Below are positions 23,226-35,130 of a stretch of DNA of 64,000 nt, in pieces; position 1 is the stretch's first letter, and the number at the start of each line of letters is the position of its first letter. The position numbers and the translations under genes are program-made. This stretch comes from Synanceia verrucosa (Eukaryota; Chordata; Actinopteri; Perciformes; Synanceiidae). The stretch lies in the NCBI GenBank assembly GCA_029721515.1, contig CM056562.1, positions 9,164,767 to 9,228,766 on the forward strand, written 5' to 3'. The notes beneath the pieces are model-generated. The model ran no database searches. It was not told where the DNA came from and saw only the letters and a program-made list of their open reading frames with translations.

Positions 23226-24900
23226 TGCCATCTATGGAGTATGACCATGTGGAGCCATCAGCTCCCTTCATGCTCCAGCCTCTTGCTCTGTGTATATCCC
23301 CTGTAAGCTGTGGTGCATGCTCCATTTCCTGCAAGGCTACCTCTTTACTCATCCCATCTCTCTTCTCCCTCCTCCTCGTTCTTCACTTCACACACTAACT
23401 CTCAACCTGTCACTCATCATGTGGCTTGCAAATCTGTGTGCATAGTCTTTCTGTGTGTGTATAAGTTACTGGGCCTCTTACCTTCAGGAGTGGTAGACCA
23501 AAATCTAAAGTCAACACCAGATTTTACAATTTACACAACAAAGAAATGAAAGAAAGTGAGAGAGTGAATAAGAAAAAACTTTATGAGCTAATCATTTCGC
23601 TCTCTCCACACAGGTCTGGGGCTTCTGGAGTCAAAGGTCGAGGCCATAAATATTTTTAAATATTTGTTGAATAATTCTCTGAAACAAGAAACAGTTGCTG
23701 GCACAGTGAATCCCACTGGCAATTCTCTCTACAGATCTGTCTAGCCACTTTCAGCTTTTATATGTTAGTTGTTAGTTTTGGAGCATAATTCCTGTCCTAG
23801 CTTTAAAAGGTAAGCGAAGGCCTTGATGATCCCTGGTGGTGAACAGTAAAAGTCTAAAGACAACACAACCTCATCCTTGGACCCTGTTGATGGGATGAAC
23901 CCCTTAAATATTTACCAAGTGCACCCTGGAAAAGCTGTTTTATGTTTGGTGATGGCAAGAGATTTGCTTGCGACAGAAAGCATCAGCAAATGTCAGGGCG
24001 AATCATCTTCGGGACATCAATAAAACATAGCAAAGCAATACTTTAAAAACCTCCATAGTCCATCCTGTCCCATTCAGTATGTCTCTGGGATGTCCCACTC
24101 TAAGTCCACTGACGCACAAATAAATGCATGCAGCAGAAACATCAAAAGCAGGGAAAGAAATACCTGATTTGAGTTCCTGCGATCACACCACATGTCGCCC
24201 CTTAGTCAAAGTCACGCAGCTATACAGAAAAGAGAAGGAGAAGATGTAAAGCAATTCATCACATCTACACAGAAACAAATGCAGAGGCAAACCGTGCCTC
24301 AGTCAACTAGTATAATGATCTTCTTTTTTATTTGTGAATATGACTGCAAGTCATAATGTCATGCTCAGATCATATCCCCTCAGTCTCCATTATACTGTTC
24401 AGTAGCTGTCCTGTCTGAGTCTGTACTGTGCTAAGATGGAGAGTAACCCTGGAAGCAAATAGTCTGCAACACTGTTTTTGGTAAAATCAACCTTTCTGGT
24501 GACCCTGATCTTTTAGTAACAGTTCAGTGTTGTGGTTTCAGGCAGGGCTGCTTAAATTTTGGAGATCCTTCAAGTCACATGCAGCATCTCAGAAGTTCCG
24601 TCCTGCTGGCTACAGTCACTAAGATTTCTAGCTTGCACAATATAGAGTAAAGACAGGTGGGAATAGCTTGGAAGGTCAATTTGTTTAAGACCAACTGCTT
24701 CACCTCGCACACTTAAAGTTAACTTCAGGCAAATATGTAACAGACCTGATTATATCTGGTGCACAAATCCTACTGTGGTGTATAATTACTCTCAAAACCC
24801 GTGCACATAAAAAAACAAGATATGAGTGCACACAGCCATATAAAAAAACATTTACTCTGACTCACAACACTCTGTGATATGTGAGCAAGAGGATCAAAAC
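23226..24900. other. non-coding stretch, no gene recognised
   Basis: No recognised repeat, exon or RNA. A donor-like AAAAG|GTAAGC occurs at about 23,811 but no open frame or acceptor supports an exon. Confidence 0.45.
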
Positions 24901-25138
24901 TCAAGGCAATAGTATGAATATTATGACGTAGTATGCTACGTCCCAACTGTATATGCATACTGCATGCAATGGTGCATACTTTGAAGGAGCAGCACTGCAG
25001 TTTGTTCGAAAAAGGTTAAATTTGGAACATAGCCTTTGCCTGATGCACCGATTATTGATTGGTCACTTCAACATCCACATTCTACAGCTCCAACTATCAC
25101 ATCTGTCTTGTGAGATACACATCACTGTTCACAAATGA
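24901..25138. repeat. possible MITE-like repeat with CRE-like palindrome
   Basis: GACGTAG-TATG-CTACGTC at 24,925-24,942 is an inverted repeat. It is followed by repeated GCATAC/GCATGC words ('gcatactgcatgcaatggtgcatac'). The arrangement resembles fish dispersed repeats around 'tgacgtagtatgc', but ends were not identified. Confidence 0.35.
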
Positions 25139-26654
25139 TGGAAATTAAATGTTTGAGATGCTACTAATGTTAGCATTTAGCTCAAAAACCTCACTAAGAA
25201 AAGAGCCCTGTGTGTGTGTTAGTTCACATCTCTCTGACACGGTTTTTCCTGCATTAAGTCTCTCGGCAGATCACTTTATCCATCTAAAGATATTGTCCAT
25301 GAAACATCAGGAATAACATAGCATACGATCATGGATCAGTTTACAATGTCGCTCAGACCTTTAGGTTCACATTAATGTCACTCACATAATCTCAAGACCA
25401 TACTGTTTGTTTGTAAGAATGTCCCTCTATGATCTAATCAGTTATCAAGTTAATGTGCAATTAGGCCTCTACAGATAAATATCAGGCTCAGCAATGATCA
25501 AATTGTGTTTCCAGTGCAGTTGCACTGCATGACTTGCAGAGAACTTAAGAATTAAGGCAGTTCTATCAACATGGAGAGTTCACCTTATCAGAGTAATCAA
25601 ATAAATTAAAGAGCCTTTCGAAGGAATTGCAGCCCTGCATGCTTCACAAACACCACAGCAGGTATCTATAAGCTGAGAAAAAACAAATATGCTACATAGG
25701 AACTACATAAAAGTCTTTACTCTTGAAAATAAATGTGAAATGTCAAGCTGTCATCACAAATCCTTGTGTGGAATCAGTCATGTCATTATGAGGAGGAGGA
25801 AAGACATTTTCTTGCATTAACGGTGGTTGATGGAAGGTGAATTATAACTCTCGCTCTCTGAGACAGATTGACTTAAGAAAATAAAGGGTCTTATAAAGGA
25901 ACATCATGCAGTGTTGGCATTAGCATGTATGGATATGAGAGAAAAAGACACAAGAGGAGGAAATTACAGAAGAGAGAGGCCGGATCAGATTTCTAAAGGG
26001 GGGTGCATATGAGAAAATGTGAGCAACTGTGAGATAAAGCTTCAAGGAAGCATGTGGGAGTGGATAAACAAGTCTCAGATGCTTCAGCAGACAGTCACGG
26101 ATTGCTTCCCAAAGCACTCATTTTGCTTCATTTCCCGTTCCATCCTTTAGTAATGAATGGCATTCATCACTGCATGGATGTGTCTGTGGCTGCATACGAG
26201 GGCAAAACAAAGCAGAGGGAAGACAATAGAAGGACAAGCGATTGTCTTTCTCCACTATACACTGACATGCTGTAAACTCAATAATTATAGTGACATGCAA
26301 ATCTTCTGCTCTCCATAATTATACTCTGATAGTCTCGTACAAATGATGTCAAGAAACGGACAGTCACCGAGGTTCAACAATCGGAGCTGCGGGTTCTCGG
26401 GAAATGAGTCATAGCTCTCATCAGCCACGCTGCTGTGCTGATGTAGTCTGGTGAAGGCATGGAGGATCAAGGCTCTGTGCAGCCATTGTCACTGTCACCA
26501 CATGCTGACTATACTTCTGATGCTGCCACCACCCCTCCCATCCCCCTGTGGTCCTGAGGACAAGATTGTGCTTCACTGCACTGTGCCATGCAGTTTCAGC
26601 CTGGATTTCCCTACGAGCTTAACAGAGAGTGAAGCCCTCTCATTGTTTAGCACT
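25139..26654. other. non-coding stretch, no gene recognised
   Basis: Complex sequence with only short chance frames. No repeat or RNA recognised. Confidence 0.45.
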
Positions 26655-26820
26655 TCAAAGGAAACAAGAGAAAAGAGAAGGCAGAGAGAGAGGAGAGGAA
26701 ATGACAGACACAGGGTGAAAAAGGGAACATGAAAAAGGAAAAGGCAAGAGGGGAAGCAGCAAAAGAACAGAGAAGGAGAGTGGGAGGGAAAATATGAAAG
26801 AAATGAGAAGTGAAGAGATG
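26655..26820. repeat. purine-rich (GA-rich) low-complexity tract
   Basis: About 165 nt with very few pyrimidines on the plus strand (agagagagaggagaggaaat, gaaaaaggaaaaggcaagag and similar). The polypyrimidine complement yields long serine/phenylalanine-rich minus-strand frames that are artefacts. Such tracts can form triplex DNA. Confidence 0.85.
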
Positions 26821-29800
26821 GACCCAGTTTGAATGTGAGTAGAAGCTTTCACTGCAGCTAAACTGCCAAGTGAATCCAGCAGGCTGAGAGGCCAAGAGTC
26901 AAATTAAAACAACAGCTTAGTGCTATAATATCTTTAACATTCACCAAATACCAAGTAAGGTGAATAAGTCCCATTTGGCCATCTTGCACATAAATTGGCA
27001 ATATATAAAGTGTACAGCACCACTGCTGAGGCCATATGGGGCTTTTCTCTGCCTTCAAAATGTCTTTTCTCCCTGGCAGTGGATGCCTAAGGAAGTAGCG
27101 GTGGTGGATGAACATTTAGCAATCTGGCCTTGGGCCCTCATACCTGAATTACAAAATTGATGGTTTTAGTGCGTTCAAAAACAATGTCTACAATGGTTTT
27201 TAAACTGACATCATGTCTCTTTTCCAATGTAACTATCAACAGTAGCTCCAAACGTTACTAAATCAGGATTACAATCCTGGCAGCCACAGATATTTTTTTT
27301 ATTTTCTGCACATGTGAGTTATTAATTGTTGTCGGGATGTAAAGAAAGTTTCAACAAAAAGTGTATTTGAACAACATTACCAACCCTAGCTTTAATGATA
27401 GGTTCAACTAAAATGACTTGGCTATGCTTAAGGAATGACAGAGTATGGCAAATAAAACACAGCACGTCTGCTAAATAATATGAATCTGAAGTATAAAATA
27501 GATCAAAATACATACGGTGCACACTGTTTTAATAACTCCATGCTTAGTGTAACATTAATTTGCCTGTCACGACTGGATCTGTGAGTGACTGGTCGCTAAG
27601 GGTGGGTCATTCTTGGTGAAAAAGCTTCTTTAGCTAAGTGTGGATCTGGGAAACATGTTTTTCTTTCACAGGAGGCTTAAGAGCGTTCTAAAGAAGCTCT
27701 TGGCGCTAAGATCTTCTTAACTGGATCTGGGAAATGCGGCCATGGTTTCAATTTATTTCTCCAAGTTGATCACTGTCTTTTGAATTATTATCCTCTCAGA
27801 CACACAGCAGAAGTGAGTGACTTCCAGTCCCATTCATAAAATAATGACATTTGAAGAAGGATTATGTGACTCATCTTTGCAGGGCATCCTCATATTTTGC
27901 AGTTTTGGCCATGTTTACACAGAAGTAGAGGAAAATTAAACCCCTATAGAGTTGTAGACTACTTACTGTAAGTACACATACTCATTGTGGCTTAGTTTTT
28001 TCCAGATGTCCTCCATCAAAGTGCTTGTCTATCTGTGGAATCCCGAGGCAGAGATATAAGAATGAACAGACAATGATGAAACAGTCCTTGTCTGTAGAAG
28101 GAAGAGATGCAGCTGCAAATAGAATCTACTGTAAAATCAAGAGGTTTTGGTTTGTTGTTGATCAGGAAGAGCAGGTCAAGCTGTGTGAATTCCTGCTGTA
28201 ACTACAGTATCTAGCGCTCTAGCTCTTCATGCGCCCTGCATGAGGTAAACACGTACATTCACACTCACAGTACATCACAAGCACTGACAAACTGGAAGCT
28301 GGTGTGCTACGTTTCCATGTACCAAGAAGGGATTTAGTGATTTTAGAAATGTGAGGCTCAAGTCAAGCTATGAATTAAATATTTTGTTTTCGTGTTCCAA
28401 AAACATTGCACTACCAGCAGTCTGGTGTTAGACAAAAGTTGTTAACAGTTCACTCAATCCAACCATGCATAACTCAGCACCAACAGAGCTTGATACTTGA
28501 TGACTTTGGTATCAACACTGGAGACATCAACTCATCCAAGTCTTGGCTTGGCTAGGTTTGGAAGATCAAGAAAATCCAATTGTAGCCAAAACCTAAGCAT
28601 CATCCAGCTATTCTATAACATTTGGTTTGTGAACTCTGTTGAGGCACATTTCTTAAGCTTTAATTGTTTTGCCTGCAAAGACTGTGCAAGTGCAGTGCAT
28701 TGCTTTCCATGACTGTTAGGGATTTATGAAGTCTGGATGATGTTAATAAAATATTTTAGACAGCCATGGTAGTCTTTATACAACTGCAGCAACTCCTTGT
28801 TGTACTCCTCCGCCAACCAGTGAAACTGCAGTGAAACAAACTACTGACAGTGCTCCAGAGGGGGAAGCCAGTGAGGGATTATGTCCTTGATACTGGTTCG
28901 TTGGTTTAAGCACTCAATGACTGGTTTCTTGCTGTATTCACAATGAAACTTAAACAAAAAAAAAAACAAACAAACATCTGTACAAAAATGCAGTCACCTT
29001 GCATAGCGTGACGTCTGACTTAATGGGATCATGCATCAGCACCGTCAGCACAGGGTGCTAAAAGCAGCTCCCCTTTATAAATTCATTCAGCATGTGATAA
29101 TCATAATCTGACAGCCCTGGACCTGTGGCAGTAGCCATTAAGCTGAGATATTCCTTATTATGAACACGTGTCTCTGCTGATGTGCCTTAATGGATAGTAA
29201 AAGCCATTGAGGCACTCTCTAGTGAGAAAACACACTTTTAAACTGCTGCTTTGGCGCAGAATGGTGGACAGACTACTGTACGTAAATGAGACACGGCAAG
29301 ACAGAGAGGTAGAAAAGGGAAGATAGCTTTTCATTTAGTCAAAGCAAAAATAAAGACAAAGGTAAACTGAGTTTTATCTCGTCTTTCTCAGCACAGCAGT
29401 GATCAATGATGGCTGTTTTCCAGAGTCTGTAAAAAATGCATCTCTAGGGCTGTGGTTTGAGCTGAAGGTCTCAAGCTCACTGCACTCCGAGCCTTCCATC
29501 TAGAGACCTGTAACATCTCCGAGTCAATAAAAGTTCACATGGGTTGCTTGGACATTAAATCCATAGAGATGTGTAGCTGAACAAAGCCTTAGAGGAAAAA
29601 AGAGGCGCAGGAAGAAGAGAAGGATGATTGATATTCATTGTTTTTAATTCACTTCAGGAAGCTTGGCTCTTTTACTTGAACTCTTGCTCTTTTGCTTTCC
29701 TGCATCCAGTACAGAGATGACCTTTGGGAAACACTGTTGGATTGTTAAAGAGGCCAGGAACACTGAAGGCTCTCTGCCGTCTCCCTTCCTGCACCAGCAA

Positions 29801-29919
29801 CACTGACTTTACTCTCATACTTGGTAACACGGTAGAGGTAGTTTTGTTTTGCCTTTGTTTCTGTTCTGTTTAGTTTCCCTTATCTTTTAGCTCTCACTGA
29901 ATTATTAGCCTGGGCCCTC
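26821..29919. other. non-coding stretch, one small repeat remnant
   Basis: A 13 bp direct repeat TGGATCTGGGAAA lies at 27,641-27,653 and 27,722-27,734 around 'cttaag...ggcgctaagatcttcttaac', which resembles a fish MITE remnant. Positions 28,990-29,230 look complex and are rich in developmental-factor-like words, but conservation cannot be judged from one sequence. No gene is recognised. Confidence 0.4.
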
Positions 29920-30392
29920 TTCTTCATTTTAGCGATGCTAACTGCATGGCTCGAGGGATGCCAATATTGGCCAGCTCACTACTTTGGTCTGGAATGAAAT
30001 AGCTCAATTGTTGGACAGATTCTATGAAATATTGAACAGACATTCATGGTGCCTGGAGGGGATGAAGTCGACTGATTTTGGTGATCTCCTAACCTTTTCT
30101 CGAGCATCACCATGAGATTGCCATTTGTGATTCAGAGTGAAATTTCTCAACAACTATTGGCTGGATCACCATGTTTTTTTTTTTGAATTGGTGATTCTTT
30201 AACTGTACATCACCACGCAATAATCACTTGTCTTTGCTGTGTTTTGTGTGTAATGCTAATGTGCAAATGTTAGTACACTATGAGGGTTAGCATGTTAACG
30301 TAGAGCCAGGTCACAGGTCACAATAAGCTTGATACATACTGTAATTTAAATGCATCCATGTGAACAGCTATGCTCAGAGCTAGTGACAGTAA
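29920..30392 (+). repeat. abundant teleost dispersed repeat, left part (interrupted)
   Basis: Recognised by 'tttagcgatgctaactgcatggctcgagggatgcc', 'caacaactattggctggatcacc' and 'gtgtaatgctaatgtgcaaatgttag...ggttagcatgttaac'. The matching right part, 'aacatcagcatgttag...ctgctagcatgactgtagactct', resumes at about 31,236-31,275. Two younger repeats sit between them. Class unknown to me; no coding capacity. Confidence 0.6.
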
Positions 30393-30782
30393 AATAAGTA
30401 TTTTTGGGCGGCACGGTGGTGTAGTGGTTAGCACTGTTGCCTCACAGCAAGAAGGTACCAGGTTCGAATCCCGGGCCCGGCGCCTTTCTGTGTGGAGTTT
30501 GCATGTTCTCCCCGTGTCTGCGTGGGTTCTCTCTGGGTACTCCGGCTTCCTCCCACCATCCAAAAACATGCATGGGGATTAGGTTAATTGGCTAATTTAA
30601 ATTGACCGTAGGTGTGAATGTGAGTGTGAGTGGTTGTCTGTCTCTATGTGCCCTGCGATGAGGTGGCGACTTGTCCAGGGTGTACCCTGCCTTCCGCCCT
30701 AAGACAGCTGGGTTAGGCTCCAGCCCCCCCGCAACCCTATGAGGATAAGCGGTAGATAATGGATGGATGGAATAAGTATTTT
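30393..30782 (+). mobile_element. tRNA-headed SINE, best-preserved copy, 12 bp TSD
   Basis: The element spans 30,405-30,770 (366 bp). It begins GGGCGGCACGGTGG, with an A box at 30,417-30,427 (TGGTGTAGTGG) and a B box at 30,461-30,471 (GGTTCGAATCC) at normal tRNA spacing. It continues through 'tccaggcttcctcccaccatcc'-type body sequence and ends 'gataagcggtagataatggatggatgg', a tail shared with L2-like fish LINEs. The 12 bp duplication AATAAGTATTTT lies at 30,393-30,404 and 30,771-30,782. The intact boxes and perfect TSD make it the youngest-looking retroposon in the window. It is inserted next to dispersed repeat copy B, inside an older repeat. Confidence 0.9.
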
Positions 30783-30799
30783 ACAATGTATGATGTACC

Positions 30800-31229
30800 A
30801 TCATACATTAGTAATCTTGAAGAACTAGCAAGAGAGCTAGCAAAATTTGAAAGTGGCATCACCTCTAAGCCTCCTCTTAGCTCCAGCACCTCCTCCTCCT
30901 CCTGTCAGTGCTCCATCCAAAGACACGCCTCCTCTCCTGCTACATCTGTATTTCTGCAGAGGAGTGTGCTGAATAATTCCGGCAAAGGTGAAACATAATG
31001 CAAGACAGAGGGGGCCGTGAGCAGGATGAGACATGAAGGTATCTGATTGGTTCTTTCCATTCAGACTGAGGGTCAGTTGATTGGTCAGAGTTTTTACCGT
31101 CCTGCAGCTGCCACAGAGGTCTGATATTTTTCCTTCTTTTTCTGAACACATAATGTAATGACTGCTCTCAGGATGGAAGAACCATTTCACCCAGTAGAAC
31201 AAAAAGTGCTTCTGAAGAGGATTATTAAG
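30800..31229. repeat. dispersed repeat family, copy B
   Basis: Positions 30,946-31,229 align with copy A (1,857-2,120); the extra 5' part (30,800-30,945, with 'gctagcaaaatttgaaagtgg' and a TCC run) is absent from copy A. It interrupts the older dispersed repeat that flanks it. Minus-strand frames through it are not gene-like. Confidence 0.65.
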
Positions 31230-31275
31230 CATAGTTATAACATCAGCATGTTAGAACTGCTAGCATGACTGTAGA
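31230..31275 (+). repeat. abundant teleost dispersed repeat, right part
   Basis: Carries 'aacatcagcatgttag' and 'ctgctagcatgactgtagac', the expected continuation of the repeat broken at 30,392. Confidence 0.5.
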
Positions 31276-32411
31276 CTCTGTACCATCTCTCCTGAATAAT
31301 AAAAAAAAAAACATTAAAATCAATGAAACCTTTGCAAAAAAAGCAATCACCTGTGTTCATCAGGGTATTTTTTGCTCCCATTATGTCCTTAATTCAAATA
31401 AGATATTAACATGACAGCTGCAATAATCAATATAAGCATTGTCTTACATGGGTATAATTTAATTACAAAATTGGAGTGCATTGAATGTCCCTTTCATGAA
31501 CAGATGAATAGCCACATATGGGACCATTTGAAATGCATAATAAGTAATTTTCAATGACCAGAGGACCATGATTATCACTCACTGGACTGTGATTATGTTA
31601 GTAGTAATTACTTAACTACTGCTGACCTTACTGCTGCAGGAAATGAAAGACCACAACAGTGCTGCAAAAAGAGCCTGATATAATATTACAAAGCTAACAG
31701 CACTGCAAGAAGCCTGTGTACCAGTGTCCCCATTTTCTGACTACACCCTGTAGGTTCATGCCAAAACAAGACCTCAGCCTGACCTGCTACTAAATAAAAC
31801 AGATACAGCCGTGAGGTGCTCATGTGATGATGTGTCTTACTCTGGTAAACACCAGAATAAACCAATGCTTGATGTGTTTCAGCACTGCATTGTGCAACAT
31901 TTAACATAGAAGAGTGTAAAATGTATGGGGTATAGCTTTTTCCCCACTACACTTCCAGAAAAAACAGAAGGTTGGCTATTGATTGCCTATTGAGGCATTG
32001 TTGGCCTTTCCAAAGGGTGGCCTAGTTTTTCTCTGGCTTCTGCAAATGAAAATCGATTACAGGAAAACATAAACATAAATAGACCACAGGGTTTTCTCTT
32101 GCACTGGACAGAGCTCTACTGCATGAACTTAGGGTCACAAAGGCAAACATCTTTAAGCTAGGGTGGCATGTCCAATCTTGCTGGATAACCTATCATACCA
32201 TACAATAAGGTAAGAATCACATGCTGCCAAATGGGAACATATTTTAAGGCATAGAAAATGGACTGCGTGTGGATACATATGATTTATATTGCACAATTGT
32301 AATGGAATGGACTGGTAATATATTCTGAGAAGGACTTCAGGCTACAGCAACTCTGAAAAAGGCTGACACGTTCAGACAAAGTGAATGAACGTGGTGTCAT
32401 TTTCACATAAT
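31276..32411. other. non-coding stretch, no gene recognised
   Basis: No recognised repeat, exon or RNA. A donor-like AATAAG|GTAAGA near 32,207 has no supporting open frame. Confidence 0.45.
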
Positions 32412-32711
32412 ATATGACTCAGAGGGTGGCAGTGGTAAGCACTGACGCTTCACAGCAAGAAGGTACTGGGTTCGATTTCCGGTTCTCTCTGGGTACTCCG
32501 GCTTCCTCCCACTATCCAAAAACATGCATGTGGATTAGGTTAAATTGTCCTTAGGTGTGAATGTGAGTGTGAGTGGTTGTCAAACGGGCGACTTGAGCAG
32601 GGTGTACCCTGCCTTTAGCCTTAAGACAGCTGGAATAGGCTCCAGCCCCCCCGAGACCCTATGAGGATAAGAGGTAAAAAATGGATGGATGGATGGATGG
32701 ATATGAGTCAG
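32412..32711 (+). mobile_element. SINE copy with internal deletion, 11 bp TSD
   Basis: The element spans 32,423-32,700, with flanking ATATGACTCAG (32,412-32,422) and ATATGAGTCAG (32,701-32,711), one mismatch. The A box is degenerate (TGGCAGTGGTAAG), the B box reads GGTTCGATTTCC, and about 50 nt between the B box and 'ggttctctctgggtac' found in the 30.4 kb copy are missing. It ends in four to five ATGG units. It is older and less intact than the 30.4 kb copy. Confidence 0.82.
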
Positions 32712-33645
32712 ATTGACATGCTCTGTTTAGTTATGAAAAACCTAAAATATTAGTAACTTGCCTTGAAGGTGAAAAAGAGAGGGCTTCAATTAAAAGCTAA
32801 CATCAATGTGACCCCACGCTTCACAGCTAATTTACTCATATCACAAGGTATAGATGGCTACTGCTCAAACCTGCTGAGTGCCAAGAAAAACTCTTTTCCC
32901 ACATTCAGAAAAAAACATTAACAAAGCCTCAAGATGAGAGGAAGCCTCTTTATCGTCTGCCGTATGAGTGCAAACAAGTGCAACGTCGCGCTTTCCAAAT
33001 GTCACTGGCTGTTTCTTTGATAAAGGCTACACTCACTGTATATGCTAAATGTCATCCCTCTGAGGAGCAGTAACATAACACCGTGTTATCTCCACAGAGA
33101 CCCCTTGATCCGGCAAAACAGTTTGAAGACAAAGACGCAGGTTGATTGCTCCTGTAGACAAAAGGAAAACATATTTTTTCTGAAGCTGAAGCTGAAATAA
33201 ATGTTTGTGCGTCAATGAATTGACAATTAATAAATAATTCCATATAACACACATCAGTCTTCTGCAGTCTAGGCTGTTTTCTAGCATTCAACTATAATTA
33301 ATTCCATCTGCAGCGCACTGTATGCACACTATCATGAGGCCTGTGTGGTCCCTGTGTGACCGTGCTGAGGTCTGTATGCAATCACTTGAGGTTTCAGCTG
33401 AGTGCTGGCAGGTTGACAGGCTGTGAGCGAGAGGACTGCACAGACTCCAGAATCCCCTTTTTCCACCTCAAGTTGCTCATCCATCAGCACGGGCCCTGTC
33501 CGTCGGTCTAACTCAGAACATATAATGCAGCGCCAGCAATCAGCACAAACAAGATGCCGTGGTACTAGCAATTTGTTTCAGAAGCATTCAGTGGTAGAAC
33601 CGTTAAAAAGAGAGTTTAGTGAAACAGTAGGTACAGATCGATTGC
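32712..33645. other. non-coding stretch, no gene recognised
   Basis: No repeat, exon or RNA gene was recognised. Confidence 0.45.
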
Positions 33646-33669
33646 AAGAGAGAGAGACAAAGAGAGAGA

Positions 33670-33700
<31 letters not shown>

Positions 33701-33701
33701 C
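33646..33701. repeat. (GA)n microsatellite
   Basis: About 55 nt of nearly continuous GA with a few interruptions. Confidence 0.95.
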
Positions 33702-34329
33702 GTAATTGGTTGTGAAATTGTCATCCAACACTGCTTGGGGAAGTGATAACCTTCATGATGGGATGCAAGGTTACTCAGCCATTTGCTCCCTTCAACCTGC
33801 CCGCTGAATAAATGCACCATCTAACTTCAGGAAATATTTGTAAGAGGCCCCCGTTGCGGGAGTTGTCGAGAATGGTGATTGTGTTTGCCAACCTGCTTTC
33901 AGATGCAAATGGCAGTTTTGGTGTATAAATAGCCCTCTCTGCCGTCTGGTGTTATCAGAGGGATGTACACAAGAGGGGATTAGAAAAGAGCAGCACACTT
34001 TCTGGCAACAGGCTGGATCTCAAAGGGATGTCCACCTCACAGCAGAAAGCAGGAAAAGATGAGGACAAGAAGCTGATAAATAGTGGAAACTTCTAGACCT
34101 GTTCACTTGAACTACATTAACAAGGCATCGGTGGACTACTTCATCTTACAGTAGTAGAAACCACAAATATGCACCTGAATATGAGCACAATAATCCTTCT
34201 GTAGTAAAGCATGAATGTTCCTATTCAGTGTAGTCCTCTGCTGTGAGGTTAGTAATGTTAGAAATGACTCATTCGCTGATGCACAACTGCAAGAAACAAA
34301 ACAACTCAAAACAATAACAAAATGTGGAG

Positions 34330-34833
34330 CCTCTTTCATACTGCACGAAAAATGATGCAGGTTTTTCGTGCACTGTGAAAGGGGTTGATGCAGCATTTTG
34401 ACGGTCAACTACTCGGCAATCGACCAGGGAGTGTATCGGCTCGGATCAGATCGGCTCCAGTGTGAAAGTCGAGCCGTATCGACCCACGTCGACTCACTAT
34501 TTACCCGATGATGTTGATGTATCTGCCTGTCGCATTCTGCTTTAGTCACTGAGCAGCCTGTCAGGCTGTCAGTGTGAAGCTCCAGAGCTGCAGAGCTGCT
34601 CACTCATAAGATCAGTCTTCCTATTAATCTCCAGAGACCGATCTCTGAAGGACAGAGATTTTATTCAAACAAATCAAATGTGTGACATCATCTTTAATGA
34701 GAGCACAGATGTGATTTAGTCTTACATCATTCTGGGGAAATCCCAGTGATTAATTGCGCGGTGAAAGAGCCCAAATGCTGATCTGACCCGTGTCGACAGG
34801 CTAATTTCAGTGTGAAAGCGGTATGACAGATGT
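34330..34833. mobile_element. possible MITE with 'CTTTCACAC' termini
   Basis: The left end 'cctctttcatactgcacgaaaaa' is inverted relative to the right end '...cagtgtgaaagcgg' (to about 34,830). A nested hairpin, GCACGAAAAA (34,343-34,352) with TTTTTCGTGC (34,362-34,371), extends to an imperfect 23 bp pair. The interior is CpG-rich (tatcggctcggatcagatcg, gtcgagccgtatcgacccac), unlike the flanks. No clear TSD and no coding capacity. Boundaries are tentative. Confidence 0.4.
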
Positions 34834-34929
34834 CTTTCTGACTTCTGTCTGGTAATATTAATGAAAGACACTGACCAACAATCCTATAGTTTAAAAAGTG
34901 GAAAATAATTGTTAATGTCCTCTCTAATT

Positions 34930-34931
<2 letters not shown>

Positions 34932-34974
<43 letters not shown>

Positions 34975-35016
34975 CACATATATATCATAACACACACACA
35001 CACATACAGAGAGAGA
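34932..35016. repeat. (TA)n/(CA)n microsatellite
   Basis: About 39 nt of TA, a short CATACACATA bridge and then (CA)n. Confidence 0.95.
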
Positions 35017-35047
35017 TCCAGGGTGGATGTAGAGTGGATCTAGGGAG

Positions 35048-35130
35048 GTGTTGTCCAGGGGGTACCCTGCCTCCTCGGGTAGGCTCCTATGTGAGGATAA
35101 GCGGTAGAAAATGGATGGAAATGGATGGAT
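35048..35130 (+). mobile_element. SINE/L2-type 3' tail fragment
   Basis: Matches only the last part of the SINE family: 'gtccagggggtaccctgcct' and then 'gaggataagcggtagaaaatggatgg', with internal deletions. The 5' head is absent. Confidence 0.65.

Noticed and set aside
30411..30480. tRNA gene candidate from A and B boxes
   Set aside because: The tRNA-like part is the head of a 366 bp SINE with TSDs and no acceptor-stem closure, so it is a retroposon, not a tRNA gene.
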